DNA of 19,750 bases from DATGHS01 sp035307785 (lineage in GTDB: Bacteria; Planctomycetota; Planctomycetia; Gemmatales; Gemmataceae): the NCBI GenBank assembly GCA_035307785.1, contig DATGHS010000172.1, positions 1 through 19,750 on the forward strand, given 5' to 3'. The translations under genes and the position numbers were made by a program. The notes beneath the pieces were generated by a model. That model ran no database searches and was not told the DNA's origin. It saw only the letters and a program-made list of their open reading frames with translations. Positions 7,360-14,133 of this stretch are shown here, piece after piece. Numbering within the stretch: position 1 is the first letter of the stretch; the number at the start of each line of letters is the position of its first letter.

Positions 7360-8268
7360 ATGCCCGCTGCGTTCATTTTCGGCCAGCAAAGAATAGGTCG
7401 GTCGGCCGCTACACAAATTGAGGTACTGGTTACTGTCGCCATCATTGGCATGCTGGCCGCGCTTACGTTAGCCGCCGTGCAGCGCGCGCGCGAAACCGCC
7501 TCGCGCGCTCGCTGCCAGAACAACCTCCATCAAATCGGGGTGGCGCTTCACCAATATCACGATGCCGGGCGAGCATTACCGCCGGGCATTAGTGTTGATG
7601 GCGGTAAGTCGCCGCAACCCTATCTCAGCTGGAATGCCCGAATCCTTCCGTATCTTGAGCAGGACGTCCTATGGCGAGACATCGAGGCGGCCTTTCGCCA
7701 AGATACCAATTTCCTCAAAGTGCCGCCTCACTCGCTTCGTGCGCGCGTCGTGAAGGGATTCACATGCCCATCCGATCCTCGTTCCGAATCGGCGCACGAC
7801 GGGAAACTGACGAATTCGGCCTTCACGACCTACCTTGGTGTTGAGGGGACGGACCAATATGAACATGACGGAGTATTGTACCTCGACTCAAAGACGCGTT
7901 TCGCCGACATAAGCGATGGCTTGTCGAACACCCTCATGGCTGGGGAACGGCCGCCCAGCGCCGATGGCATCCTCGGCTGGTGGTATGCCGGCTGGGGCCA
8001 AAATAAAGACGGATCGGCGGAAATGATTCTGGGCGTCCGCGAATATAGCATAGGCATTTATGGCCACGGTTGCCCTCCCGGGCCGTACCATTTCGGGCCC
8101 GGCAAAGCGTCTAACCAATGCGACACCTTCCACTTTTGGAGCTACCACAGCGGCGGCGTGAATTTTCTCTTTTGCGACGGCTCCGTGCGCTGGGTGTCGT
8201 ATTCCGCCGACCCGCTGTTGCCTGCGCTTTCGACCCGCGCAGCCGGCAACGTCGCAACAATCCCTTAG
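7360..8268 (+). CDS. DUF1559 family pseudopilin-like protein
   Basis: The protein is 302 residues from the ATG at 7360, with GGGGGAG 8 nt upstream; a TTG two codons earlier is less likely. DUF1559 proteins are large type II secretion-like pseudopilins abundant in Planctomycetes. Marks seen are the hydrophobic helix IEVLVTVAIIGMLAALTLAA, then RARCQNNLHQIGVALHQYHD, WNARILPYLEQ, FTCPSDPR, DISDGLSNTLMAGE and the C-terminal HSGGVNFLFCDGSVRWVS. The prepilin-peptidase site, normally G/FTLVEL, is degenerate: SAATQIEVL keeps the Glu but lacks both the Gly and the Phe. It may be processed differently or held in the membrane by the helix. It ends the four-gene export cluster. Confidence 0.92.
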   Translation: MPAAFIFGQQRIGRSAATQIEVLVTVAIIGMLAALTLAAVQRARETASRARCQNNLHQIGVALHQYHDAGRALPPGISVDGGKSPQPYLSWNARILPYLEQDVLWRDIEAAFRQDTNFLKVPPHSLRARVVKGFTCPSDPRSESAHDGKLTNSAFTTYLGVEGTDQYEHDGVLYLDSKTRFADISDGLSNTLMAGERPPSADGILGWWYAGWGQNKDGSAEMILGVREYSIGIYGHGCPPGPYHFGPGKASNQCDTFHFWSYHSGGVNFLFCDGSVRWVSYSADPLLPALSTRAAGNVATIP

Positions 8269-8296
8269 TTCTGACGTTATGGTGAGTGCGGATGTC

Positions 8297-8431
8297 TTAT
8301 CCCCCAGAAAACTTCCGATCCCGCTCCTCGAATCCCTTGTAGTCCAGGAAGTCATACAGCTCCGCCCGCGTCAGCATCTTCGGCAGCGCGTTCTGCTGAT
8401 GGCCTTTCTCTTTCAATTCCGTGAGAGTGTC
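8297..8431 (-). pseudogene. orphan 3' end of a prpB-like gene
   Basis: On the minus strand, about 45 codons ending TAA at 8297 translate as TLTELKEKGHQQNALPKMLT..., through the GFEERDRKF segment, to SGG. They align codon by codon, without gaps, to the C-terminus of the complete prpB-like gene ending at 9231 (LPKMLTRAELYDLLDYRGFE). By my reading about 12 codon differences are synonymous and 9 change the residue; the stop differs too (TAA against TGA). Upstream of 8431 the similarity vanishes before the PIN toxin stop at 8482. It is a gene end without a gene, evidently from a diverged homologue. Confidence 0.85.
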
Positions 8432-8481
8432 CAGCGGGCATTCTGTGACATTATTAAATCGTTTTGATAAATGAAGCTGTC

Positions 8482-8907
8482 TCATGCCCCCGGCTGAGTC
8501 AGTCCTTCATTCATCAATACCTGATAATACTCGGCCAGCGACACGATTCGCACGCCCTCATACGGATCGAGGGCGAGCAAATGGCGATCGTTGGTGACGA
8601 GATAATCCACTCCGGCTGCCATTGTTGCCGCGAGGATGGGAGTGTCGCCGACATCGGCAGATACGGCATGATGCGAGGCGCCAGGATCGACCATGCTCGT
8701 GCGGCGAATGATCCGCCCGCGCGACAACTGGGCTAATCGCCTGGGAAAACCAAGCTGTTTAGTAAGTACTCGTTCGAGTTCATCGAGTTGATAGCTGCTG
8801 GCGTAAATTCGCCAAGATGCCTGCACCGTCGCGGCCAACATTTCCTCTGCTGCAGCGCCTAACAAGGCCTCCGCCACGTAAACATTTGTGTCGAAGAATA
8901 CCTTCAT
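8482..8907 (-). CDS. PIN-domain toxin (VapC-like ribonuclease)
   Basis: A 141-residue PIN-domain protein, the toxin of a type II TA module; such proteins are metal-dependent RNases. It begins MKVFFDTNVYVAEALLG and has the expected acids: Asp6, Glu43 (in LDELERVL), Asp88 (in GDTPILAA) and Asp107 (in DYLVTNDRHL). The length is normal for the 'putative toxin component, PIN family' group (COG1569-like), and no key residue is missing, so it appears intact. Its ATG overlaps the TGA of the upstream antitoxin in an ATGA junction, indicating translational coupling. It lies between the prpB-like gene and the orphan prpB 3' end. Confidence 0.88.
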   Translation of the reverse strand: MKVFFDTNVYVAEALLGAAAEEMLAATVQASWRIYASSYQLDELERVLTKQLGFPRRLAQLSRGRIIRRTSMVDPGASHHAVSADVGDTPILAATMAAGVDYLVTNDRHLLALDPYEGVRIVSLAEYYQVLMNEGLTQPGA

Positions 8908-9107
8908 GTGCCATAGCGAACCTTTTCGACCGCTTGGTCAATGGCCGTCTGATCGATGCCTCGTTGCTTGGCCTCGGCTCGCGCCGCCGTAGTTTCGCGC
9001 CGCCATTCCTCTTCCGCCAATTGCGCGAGTTGTTCCTCCAACGATTGACGTTCGCTCGCGGGCAGCTGCTGAATTCTCTGCAAGATTTCTTGAACGGCTT
9101 CACTCAT
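8904..9107 (-). CDS. antitoxin of the PIN-domain TA module
   Basis: A 67-residue, charged, helical protein, MSEAVQEILQRIQQLPASER..., ends in IDQAVEKVRYGT. The sequence 'ILQRIQQLPASERQSLEEQL' matches the type of short antitoxin-like proteins that precede PIN toxins in cyanobacteria and planctomycetes; the C-terminal part would wrap the toxin active site. It overlaps the toxin start by 4 nt. An extended -10 promoter lies about 40 bp upstream. In TA operons this protein normally represses its own promoter; no obvious operator palindrome was found apart from that region. The family call rests mainly on context and size. Confidence 0.8.
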   Translation of the reverse strand: MSEAVQEILQRIQQLPASERQSLEEQLAQLAEEEWRRETTAARAEAKQRGIDQTAIDQAVEKVRYGT

Positions 9108-9145
9108 GGTAAGGGCTCGCTTCTGGTGATTGTGCGTACAAGGGC

Positions 9146-9154
9146 ATTATATCA
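9146..9154 (-). promoter_or_regulatory. extended -10 promoter of the TA operon
   Basis: On the minus strand the sequence reads TGATATAAT: a consensus TATAAT preceded by TGn, the extended -10 element recognised by the housekeeping sigma factor even without a good -35 box. No -35 is apparent. A transcript would begin near 9139, about 30 nt before the antitoxin ATG at 9107. Confidence 0.45.
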
Positions 9155-9183
9155 GCGTTTCTCAGGTCCGTCGCTTACGCTTC

Positions 9184-9228
9184 CGGCTCGTTGCGCCTCG
9201 GCTCGTTGCGCACCGGCTTGTTGCGCAC
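9184..9228. repeat. three 15-bp tandem repeats next to the prpB stop
   Basis: Three head-to-tail units CGGCTCGTTGCGCCT, CGGCTCGTTGCGCAC and CGGCTTGTTGCGCAC end 2 bp before the stop codon of the prpB-like gene (9231). They mark the junction between that gene and the TA module. Confidence 0.85.
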
Positions 9229-9230
9229 CA

Positions 9231-10094
9231 TCACCCCCCAAAGAACTTCCGATCCCTTTCCTCGAATCCCCTGTAATCCAGCAAGTCATATAGCTCCGCC
9301 CGCGTGAGCATCTTCGGAAGCGCTTTCTGTTGCTGGCCTGCCTGCTTCAATTCCGCCAGCGTCTCCTGTGCGCCACGCATTGCGGTCCGGAAAGCCGTGA
9401 GGGGGAACAGCACCATGCGGTAGCCGATACCGCCGAGCGTGGCCACGTCGAGGTTTGGGCTCTTGCCAAACTCCGTCATGTTCGCGAGCAATATCGCCGG
9501 CACGTCCTTTGCGAAGCGGGCGAATTCTTCTTTGGACTCGAGCGCTTCGGGAAAGATCGCATCCGCTCCGGCTTGCAGGTAGAGCTTCGCGCGGGCCACG
9601 GCATCGTCGTAGCCGTTCACTCCCCGGGCATCGGTGCGAGCGATGATGACGAAGTCGGGATCGTTGCGGGCGGCCACGGCCGCGCGAATCTTGGCGGCCA
9701 TCTCGTCCGGTTTGACGAGTTGCTTGCCCGAGAGATGGCCGCAACGCTTGGGAAGCTGCTGGTCTTCCAGGTGCAGACCGGCAGCACCGGCCGATTCCAA
9801 AAGCCGAACGGTGCGCTCGACATTCAGCGCTTCGCCAAAGCCGGTGTCGGCATCGCAGAGAAGCGGCAGCGTGCAGGCTTGCGTGATTTGCCGGGCCGCT
9901 TCGGCGAACTCCGAAAGCGTGATCAGGCCCACGTCCGGCACGCCGAAACAGGCCGAGAGCGCTCCACCGGAGAGATAGACCGCGGAAAAGCTAAGTCGTT
10001 CCGCCATTTTCGCGACAAGGCAGTTGAAAACGCCCGGAACGGCAATGGTTCCTGCTTGCCAGGCTTGGCGAAGTTTGCGACCGGGTGATTGCAT
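9231..10094 (-). CDS. prpB: methylisocitrate lyase / PEP mutase family protein
   Basis: This is an isocitrate lyase/PEP mutase superfamily enzyme, most like 2-methylisocitrate lyase, which splits 2-methylisocitrate into pyruvate and succinate in propionate breakdown. The 287 residues match the usual length of about 290. Seen are the Mg-binding DADTGFGEALNVERTV (81-96), the catalytic loop motif KRCGH (116-120), IIARTDA and a C-terminal helical AELYDLLDYRGFEERDRKF. The ATG at 10094 has GGAG about 8 nt upstream; the frame is open 54 codons further, but that extension is not family-like and reaches into the yidC leader. No other prp gene (citrate synthase, dehydratase) is adjacent, so a related lyase activity such as oxaloacetate or carboxyphosphonate chemistry remains possible. 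Its 3' end recurs at 8297-8431. Confidence 0.88.
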   Translation of the reverse strand: MQSPGRKLRQAWQAGTIAVPGVFNCLVAKMAERLSFSAVYLSGGALSACFGVPDVGLITLSEFAEAARQITQACTLPLLCDADTGFGEALNVERTVRLLESAGAAGLHLEDQQLPKRCGHLSGKQLVKPDEMAAKIRAAVAARNDPDFVIIARTDARGVNGYDDAVARAKLYLQAGADAIFPEALESKEEFARFAKDVPAILLANMTEFGKSPNLDVATLGGIGYRMVLFPLTAFRTAMRGAQETLAELKQAGQQQKALPKMLTRAELYDLLDYRGFEERDRKFFGG

Positions 10095-10261
10095 GATCTT
10101 CTCCAATTCATCATCCGTCAAAGCAACGAGATAAATCCCCGAATTACACTCATGGCCGCATGATTTCACTTTTGCGGCCGGTTCGCTAGGATAAGTGATG
10201 GAATATCCAAGCGAACCGAAAGGACCCCGGACCGCCAAGGCCGCTTGTGCGGGCAAATTGC

Positions 10262-12547
10262 ATGAACAACAACCGCATGCCGACTCGCAACCTGGTGCTT
10301 TTCGCCGTCATCACCATGTTGATTCTGTTCGGCTACAGCTACATCGAAAACAAGCTTAATCCCAAGCCGGAACCACCCAAGCAATTGAACCCGCTTGAGG
10401 CCGCGCAGACGCTGGCGGCGGTTCACGAATGGGTGGGCTGGGACACGGTCATTTCCCCCATCCTATATCCGCCGCCGTCGGCCGCCAGCATCGCCAAGCG
10501 GGCGGTTATTCCGCGTATTCCGGCGAAAGTGCTGGCGCCACAAGTGGCGGCCAGCGTAAAGCCGGACTTGATTTCGATGGGCGACGAATCATTTTACCTA
10601 CAGGTGCGGCTGACGACGCAGGGCGGCGGCGTGGACAGGCTGATTCTCACGTACTTCCCCGAGGCCGACGTGTATGGCCGCGAGATCACGCAAGCGGGCC
10701 CAGACGGCAAGAAGATCTTCAAGCCATTGTATCTGATTCCGAGTCCGGAGGATTTACCACCCGAGCAGCGAGCGGAATTGACTCACGATGCGGCCTTGCC
10801 CTCGTTCCTGATATACCACTACGCCAAACCGGGTGATGACCGACCGGTCAACACCCTCGGCGAGCGTGTCTGGAAACTCGATTCGCCCAAGCCGAACCCC
10901 GCCGGTGATCATCAGGAAGTTCGCTTCAGCACGGAGTTGAAGGAAATGGGCGTGAAGATCACCAAGATCTTCACGTTGAACCGCAAGGAGTATCACCTGG
11001 GCCTGGCCGTGAAAGTCGAGCGGCTCGACGGCAGCAAAGAGCCCGTGCCATTTCGTTATCAGCTTGCCGGCGCCCATCGCTTGCCAGTTGAAGGCATGTG
11101 GTACACCGGCGTGTATCGCAACGCCATTTTCGGCTGGCAAACAAAATCCGGGAACGGTCGCCGCAATATGGTCGATGCCGCCAGCGTTCAGTTTCAATCC
11201 GGCAGCGAAAAAGAGGTTCGCGGCGACGACAAAGTCCTGCAATACGCGGCAGTAGTAACGCAGTTTTTCGCCTCGGCCGTTTGCGTCGACGATCAGCAGC
11301 CGGAGCGCAACTTCATCGAGTGGGAGCGCGCCACGGCCGAAGGCACGGAAGACAAGACCGGCCGGCCGATCAAGACGCTTCGCGATGTGGCTGAGTACAA
11401 CAACGAGGGCTATTTCCCCACCGACAAGCAGTTCCTGGCCGATATTTGCCCGCGCATGATTTCGCAGCAGCTTACGGTGCCGCAAGAGGGCATTGAGCAC
11501 AAATACATGCTTTACAACGGCCCGGTCAAGGTGCGCCTGCTGGGCCAGATGCGCGGCGACCAGGCCGTTGATGAGAACCTGGTGGACCGCTACGTCTCGA
11601 CCCTGAACCTCCAGACGATGACCGACTACCATTCGCCGAACTGGTTCGGCCGAAATATTGCCGACCCCATCGGCTGGACCTGGCTGACCATCCAGACCAC
11701 GAACATCATGCACTGGGCTCTGGGGAACTTATCTCGGGTGCTGCCGTTGTGGCTGGCGATCTTCGTGCTGACGGTGCTGGTGCGCGGTGCGCTCTCGCCG
11801 TTCAGCCGGCGGCAGGCCGCCAAGGCCGCCGAATTCCAGGAGAAGGTGAAGGCGCTTCAGCCCGAGTTGAAGAAACTCGAAGAGCAATACAAGGGCCGGG
11901 AGCAGGAATTCCAGCAGGTGAAGATGAAGTACATGATGGAGCACGGCGTCAACCCGATGTCGCAGATGAGCGGCTGCCTGCTGATGATCGCGCAGTGGCC
12001 GATCTTCATCGGGCTCTATTACTGTTTGCAGGAAAACGTCTTTTTCCGGCTTCAATCCTTTATGCCATGGTGGATTCCGAACTTGGCTGCGCCCGACATG
12101 CTCTTTACCTGGACAGAACTGATTCCGTATATCAGCGTGCCGGCGGCATTGGGCCACACGCTCTATCTCGGGCCGTTCTTCAACCTGTTGCCGATCGTTG
12201 CCGTGGCCCTGATGATCATCCAGCAAAAATACATGACGCCGCCCGCTACCGACGAGCAGCAGGCAATGCAGCAAAAGACCATGAAATGGATGATGGTGAT
12301 CTTCGGCTTCATGTTCTACAAGGTGGCCGCCGGGTTGTGCCTGTACTTCATTGCCGGCAGCGTGTGGAGCCTGGTGGAACGCAAGGTGCTCCCCAAGCCG
12401 AAGCCGAAGGAACCAAAACCAGATAGCCCCGGAAAAGCAGTCAAGCGCAAGGGCAAAGGACCCAAGTCGGGAACCAATGGAGCCGGCGGTTTCTGGGACT
12501 GGTTCGATAAGGTCCGCAAGGAAGCCGAGAAAAAACGCCGGGTGTAA
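10262..12547 (+). CDS. yidC: membrane protein insertase YidC
   Basis: YidC/Oxa1 insertase places and folds inner-membrane proteins, alone or with SecYEG. The protein is 761 residues from the ATG at 10262 (an in-frame GTG at 10247 and ATG at 10277 are alternatives). The first transmembrane helix is LVLFAVITMLILFGYSYI. A long periplasmic domain follows, roughly residues 30-470, larger than in proteobacteria as is usual for Planctomycetes. The conserved Oxa1 domain runs from about 494 to 715: LPLWLAIFVLTVLVRGALSP carries the groove Arg (508), then a cytoplasmic coiled region (EKVKALQPELKKLEEQYKGR) and further helices including MIAQWPIFIGLYYCLQENVF. The C-terminus is a Lys/Pro-rich tail. It is divergent from prpB, with mnmE downstream, a common YidC-MnmE pairing. 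Confidence 0.97.
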   Translation: MNNNRMPTRNLVLFAVITMLILFGYSYIENKLNPKPEPPKQLNPLEAAQTLAAVHEWVGWDTVISPILYPPPSAASIAKRAVIPRIPAKVLAPQVAASVKPDLISMGDESFYLQVRLTTQGGGVDRLILTYFPEADVYGREITQAGPDGKKIFKPLYLIPSPEDLPPEQRAELTHDAALPSFLIYHYAKPGDDRPVNTLGERVWKLDSPKPNPAGDHQEVRFSTELKEMGVKITKIFTLNRKEYHLGLAVKVERLDGSKEPVPFRYQLAGAHRLPVEGMWYTGVYRNAIFGWQTKSGNGRRNMVDAASVQFQSGSEKEVRGDDKVLQYAAVVTQFFASAVCVDDQQPERNFIEWERATAEGTEDKTGRPIKTLRDVAEYNNEGYFPTDKQFLADICPRMISQQLTVPQEGIEHKYMLYNGPVKVRLLGQMRGDQAVDENLVDRYVSTLNLQTMTDYHSPNWFGRNIADPIGWTWLTIQTTNIMHWALGNLSRVLPLWLAIFVLTVLVRGALSPFSRRQAAKAAEFQEKVKALQPELKKLEEQYKGREQEFQQVKMKYMMEHGVNPMSQMSGCLLMIAQWPIFIGLYYCLQENVFFRLQSFMPWWIPNLAAPDMLFTWTELIPYISVPAALGHTLYLGPFFNLLPIVAVALMIIQQKYMTPPATDEQQAMQQKTMKWMMVIFGFMFYKVAAGLCLYFIAGSVWSLVERKVLPKPKPKEPKPDSPGKAVKRKGKGPKSGTNGAGGFWDWFDKVRKEAEKKRRV

Positions 12548-12559
12548 CAGTGGTTTAGC

Positions 12560-12663
12560 AAAGGGAAACGAAGGAAACGAAGAGCCCGCGGATTGGTAGC
12601 GGAATTCGCAAGAATTCCGCTACCAATCAGTTGCAATTCTCTTTGTTCCCTTCGTTTTCTTCT
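12560..12663. repeat. about 100-bp imperfect palindrome between yidC and mnmE
   Basis: The core is a perfect 17-bp inverted repeat, GATTGGTAGCGGAATTC (12591-12607), loop GCAA, and its complement (12612-12628). Outside it, 12560-12584 (AAAGGGAAACGAAGG...) and 12639-12663 (...CCCTTCGTTTTCTTCT) are imperfectly complementary, extending the cruciform. It ends about 20 bp before the mnmE ATG. It has no T run, so it is more like a dispersed palindromic repeat than a terminator, though a folded RNA here could limit read-through from yidC. Confidence 0.85.
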
Positions 12664-12685
12664 GTTCAATTCTCCTATTCTGCAA

Positions 12686-14020
12686 ATGCTCGCCGACCTC
12701 AACGACACGATTATCGCACTCGCCAGCGCCGCCGGGCCCGGCGCGCGGGCCATCGTGCGCCTGAGCGGGCCGCGCGCGCTGGAAATTGCGGTCTCGCTAT
12801 TCACGTCGCCTGAAACCATTGATTCGAACCAACGCCGAATGCATGCGGGTGACATTCGCCTGAGCGGCCTTGCGTCGCCGTTGCCGGGTTGGCTATATCA
12901 TTTCCCGGCCCCGCAAACTTACACCGGCCAGGAGATGGTGGAATTGCACACCATCTCTTCGCCGCCGCTGGTCGAGCTGCTCATCGCACAACTGCTCCAG
13001 GCCGGCGCCCGGGCCGCCCAGCCGGGCGAGTTCACGCTGCGCGCCTTCCTGGGCGGCAAGCGCGATTTGCCGCGGGCCGAAGCGGTGCACGCCGTCATCA
13101 GCGCCGGCGACCGCGATGATCTCACGCAGGCTCTTGCGCAATTGGCCGGCGGCGTCACCCGGCCACTCGAAGGTCTGCGCGACGACTTGCTGAATCTGCT
13201 GGCCGACGTGGAGGCACAGCTGGATTTCACCGAAGAAGGCCTGGAATTCGTCGATATCAACGAGACGCTGCTGCGGCTAACGAAGGGAATGGCCCAGCTA
13301 ACTTCGCTGCAGCGCCAACTCGATCAGCGCGCCACCAGCGAGCGGCCCTTCCGGGCCGTGTTGATCGGTGAGCCGAACGCGGGCAAAAGCAGCCTGTTCA
13401 ACGCCCTCGGCGGCACAGCCCTGGTGAGTCCGCAACCGGGAACCACGCGGGATTATCTGGTTGCTCGGGTAACGATGGATGGTGTGGCCGTAGAACTCGT
13501 GGACACGGCCGGCTGGCAAGAGGCAGATGATGCGATCGGCCAACAGGCGCAGTCGCTAAGCCATTTGCAAAGCCACGATGCGGATTTGCTGTTGTTGTGT
13601 CACGAAGCGGGAAACACCAATTCACCCCTCTCCCCTTGGGGGAGAGGGGAAGGGGGTGAGGGGATCACCGTTCTCCACCTCGCCACCAAGTGCGACCTCG
13701 CCGAACCCGCCGCTGGCCTGCATGCCACCAGCGCCATTACCAGCCAGGGTTTGCCAGAATTGCGTTCCCGCATTGCGGAGCAAGCGAAATCGCGCCGCCA
13801 GCCATCGCTGGCCCCAAGCCTCAGCCGCTGCCGGCATCACGTGGCCACCGGACTGGACCACTTGCGGAAGGCACATTCCATTGTCCTATTCGAAGAGCCG
13901 CCGGAATTGCTGGCCGTGGAACTCCGCGGCGCCTTGCAGCAACTCGGCGAGATGGTGGGAGCGATTTACACCGAAGACTTGCTGGACCGAATTTTCAGCC
14001 GATTTTGCATCGGGAAGTGA
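12686..14020 (+). CDS. mnmE: tRNA modification GTPase MnmE
   Basis: MnmE with MnmG makes the cmnm5/nm5 modification at wobble uridine 34. The start is the ATG at 12686 (MLADLNDTIIALASAAGPGA), giving 444 residues. Seen are the N-terminal folate-binding domain with QTYTGQEMVELH, the helical domain, and the inserted G domain: G1 GEPNAGKSS (228-236), G2 GTTRD (252-256), G3 DTAGW (273-277) and G4 TKCD (334-337, in place of NKxD). The invariant C-terminal FCIGK (440-444) carries the catalytic Cys. Between G3 and G4 the frame passes through a REP-like palindrome encoding SPLSPWGRGEGGEG (313-326). The 3' end is intact although a recombinase gene begins 113 bp later. Confidence 0.96.
   Translation: MLADLNDTIIALASAAGPGARAIVRLSGPRALEIAVSLFTSPETIDSNQRRMHAGDIRLSGLASPLPGWLYHFPAPQTYTGQEMVELHTISSPPLVELLIAQLLQAGARAAQPGEFTLRAFLGGKRDLPRAEAVHAVISAGDRDDLTQALAQLAGGVTRPLEGLRDDLLNLLADVEAQLDFTEEGLEFVDINETLLRLTKGMAQLTSLQRQLDQRATSERPFRAVLIGEPNAGKSSLFNALGGTALVSPQPGTTRDYLVARVTMDGVAVELVDTAGWQEADDAIGQQAQSLSHLQSHDADLLLLCHEAGNTNSPLSPWGRGEGGEGITVLHLATKCDLAEPAAGLHATSAITSQGLPELRSRIAEQAKSRRQPSLAPSLSRCRHHVATGLDHLRKAHSIVLFEEPPELLAVELRGALQQLGEMVGAIYTEDLLDRIFSRFCIGK
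13622..13664. repeat. REP-like palindrome inside mnmE, translated in frame
   Basis: A perfect 11-bp stem, CCCCTCTCCCC (13625-13635) and GGGGAGAGGGG (13639-13649), with loop TTG, is followed by AAGGGGGTGAGGGG. This G/C-only hairpin type is common between genes in many bacteria. Here it is read through as SPLSPWGRGEGGEG without breaking the frame. Confidence 0.85.
14003..14020 (+). other. putative attachment site (last 18 bp of mnmE)
   Basis: These bases encode the conserved FCIGK and the stop. The homologous 18 bp of trmE/thdF is the known chromosomal target of Salmonella genomic island 1, and a tyrosine recombinase gene begins just downstream here. No second copy was noticed in the rest of the window, so the other end would lie beyond 19750. 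The call is by analogy. Confidence 0.35.
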
Positions 14021-14133
14021 AATCATATTTTTGCCTATCTTTCTCGTTATTCCAAGCTGATATTGCACGGATAACGCACGGTACGGTATCCTGGTTCTTG
14101 TGATAATGCGGGAAACAGCCAGGAAATGCCGTC

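Noticed and set aside
9330..10088. 252-codon plus-strand frame opposite prpB
   Set aside because: The minus-strand lyase has clear catalytic motifs; this frame shows none.
10754..11713. 319-codon frame antisense to yidC
   Set aside because: A shadow of the yidC reading frame, rich in His/Leu/Arg/Val with no domain pattern.
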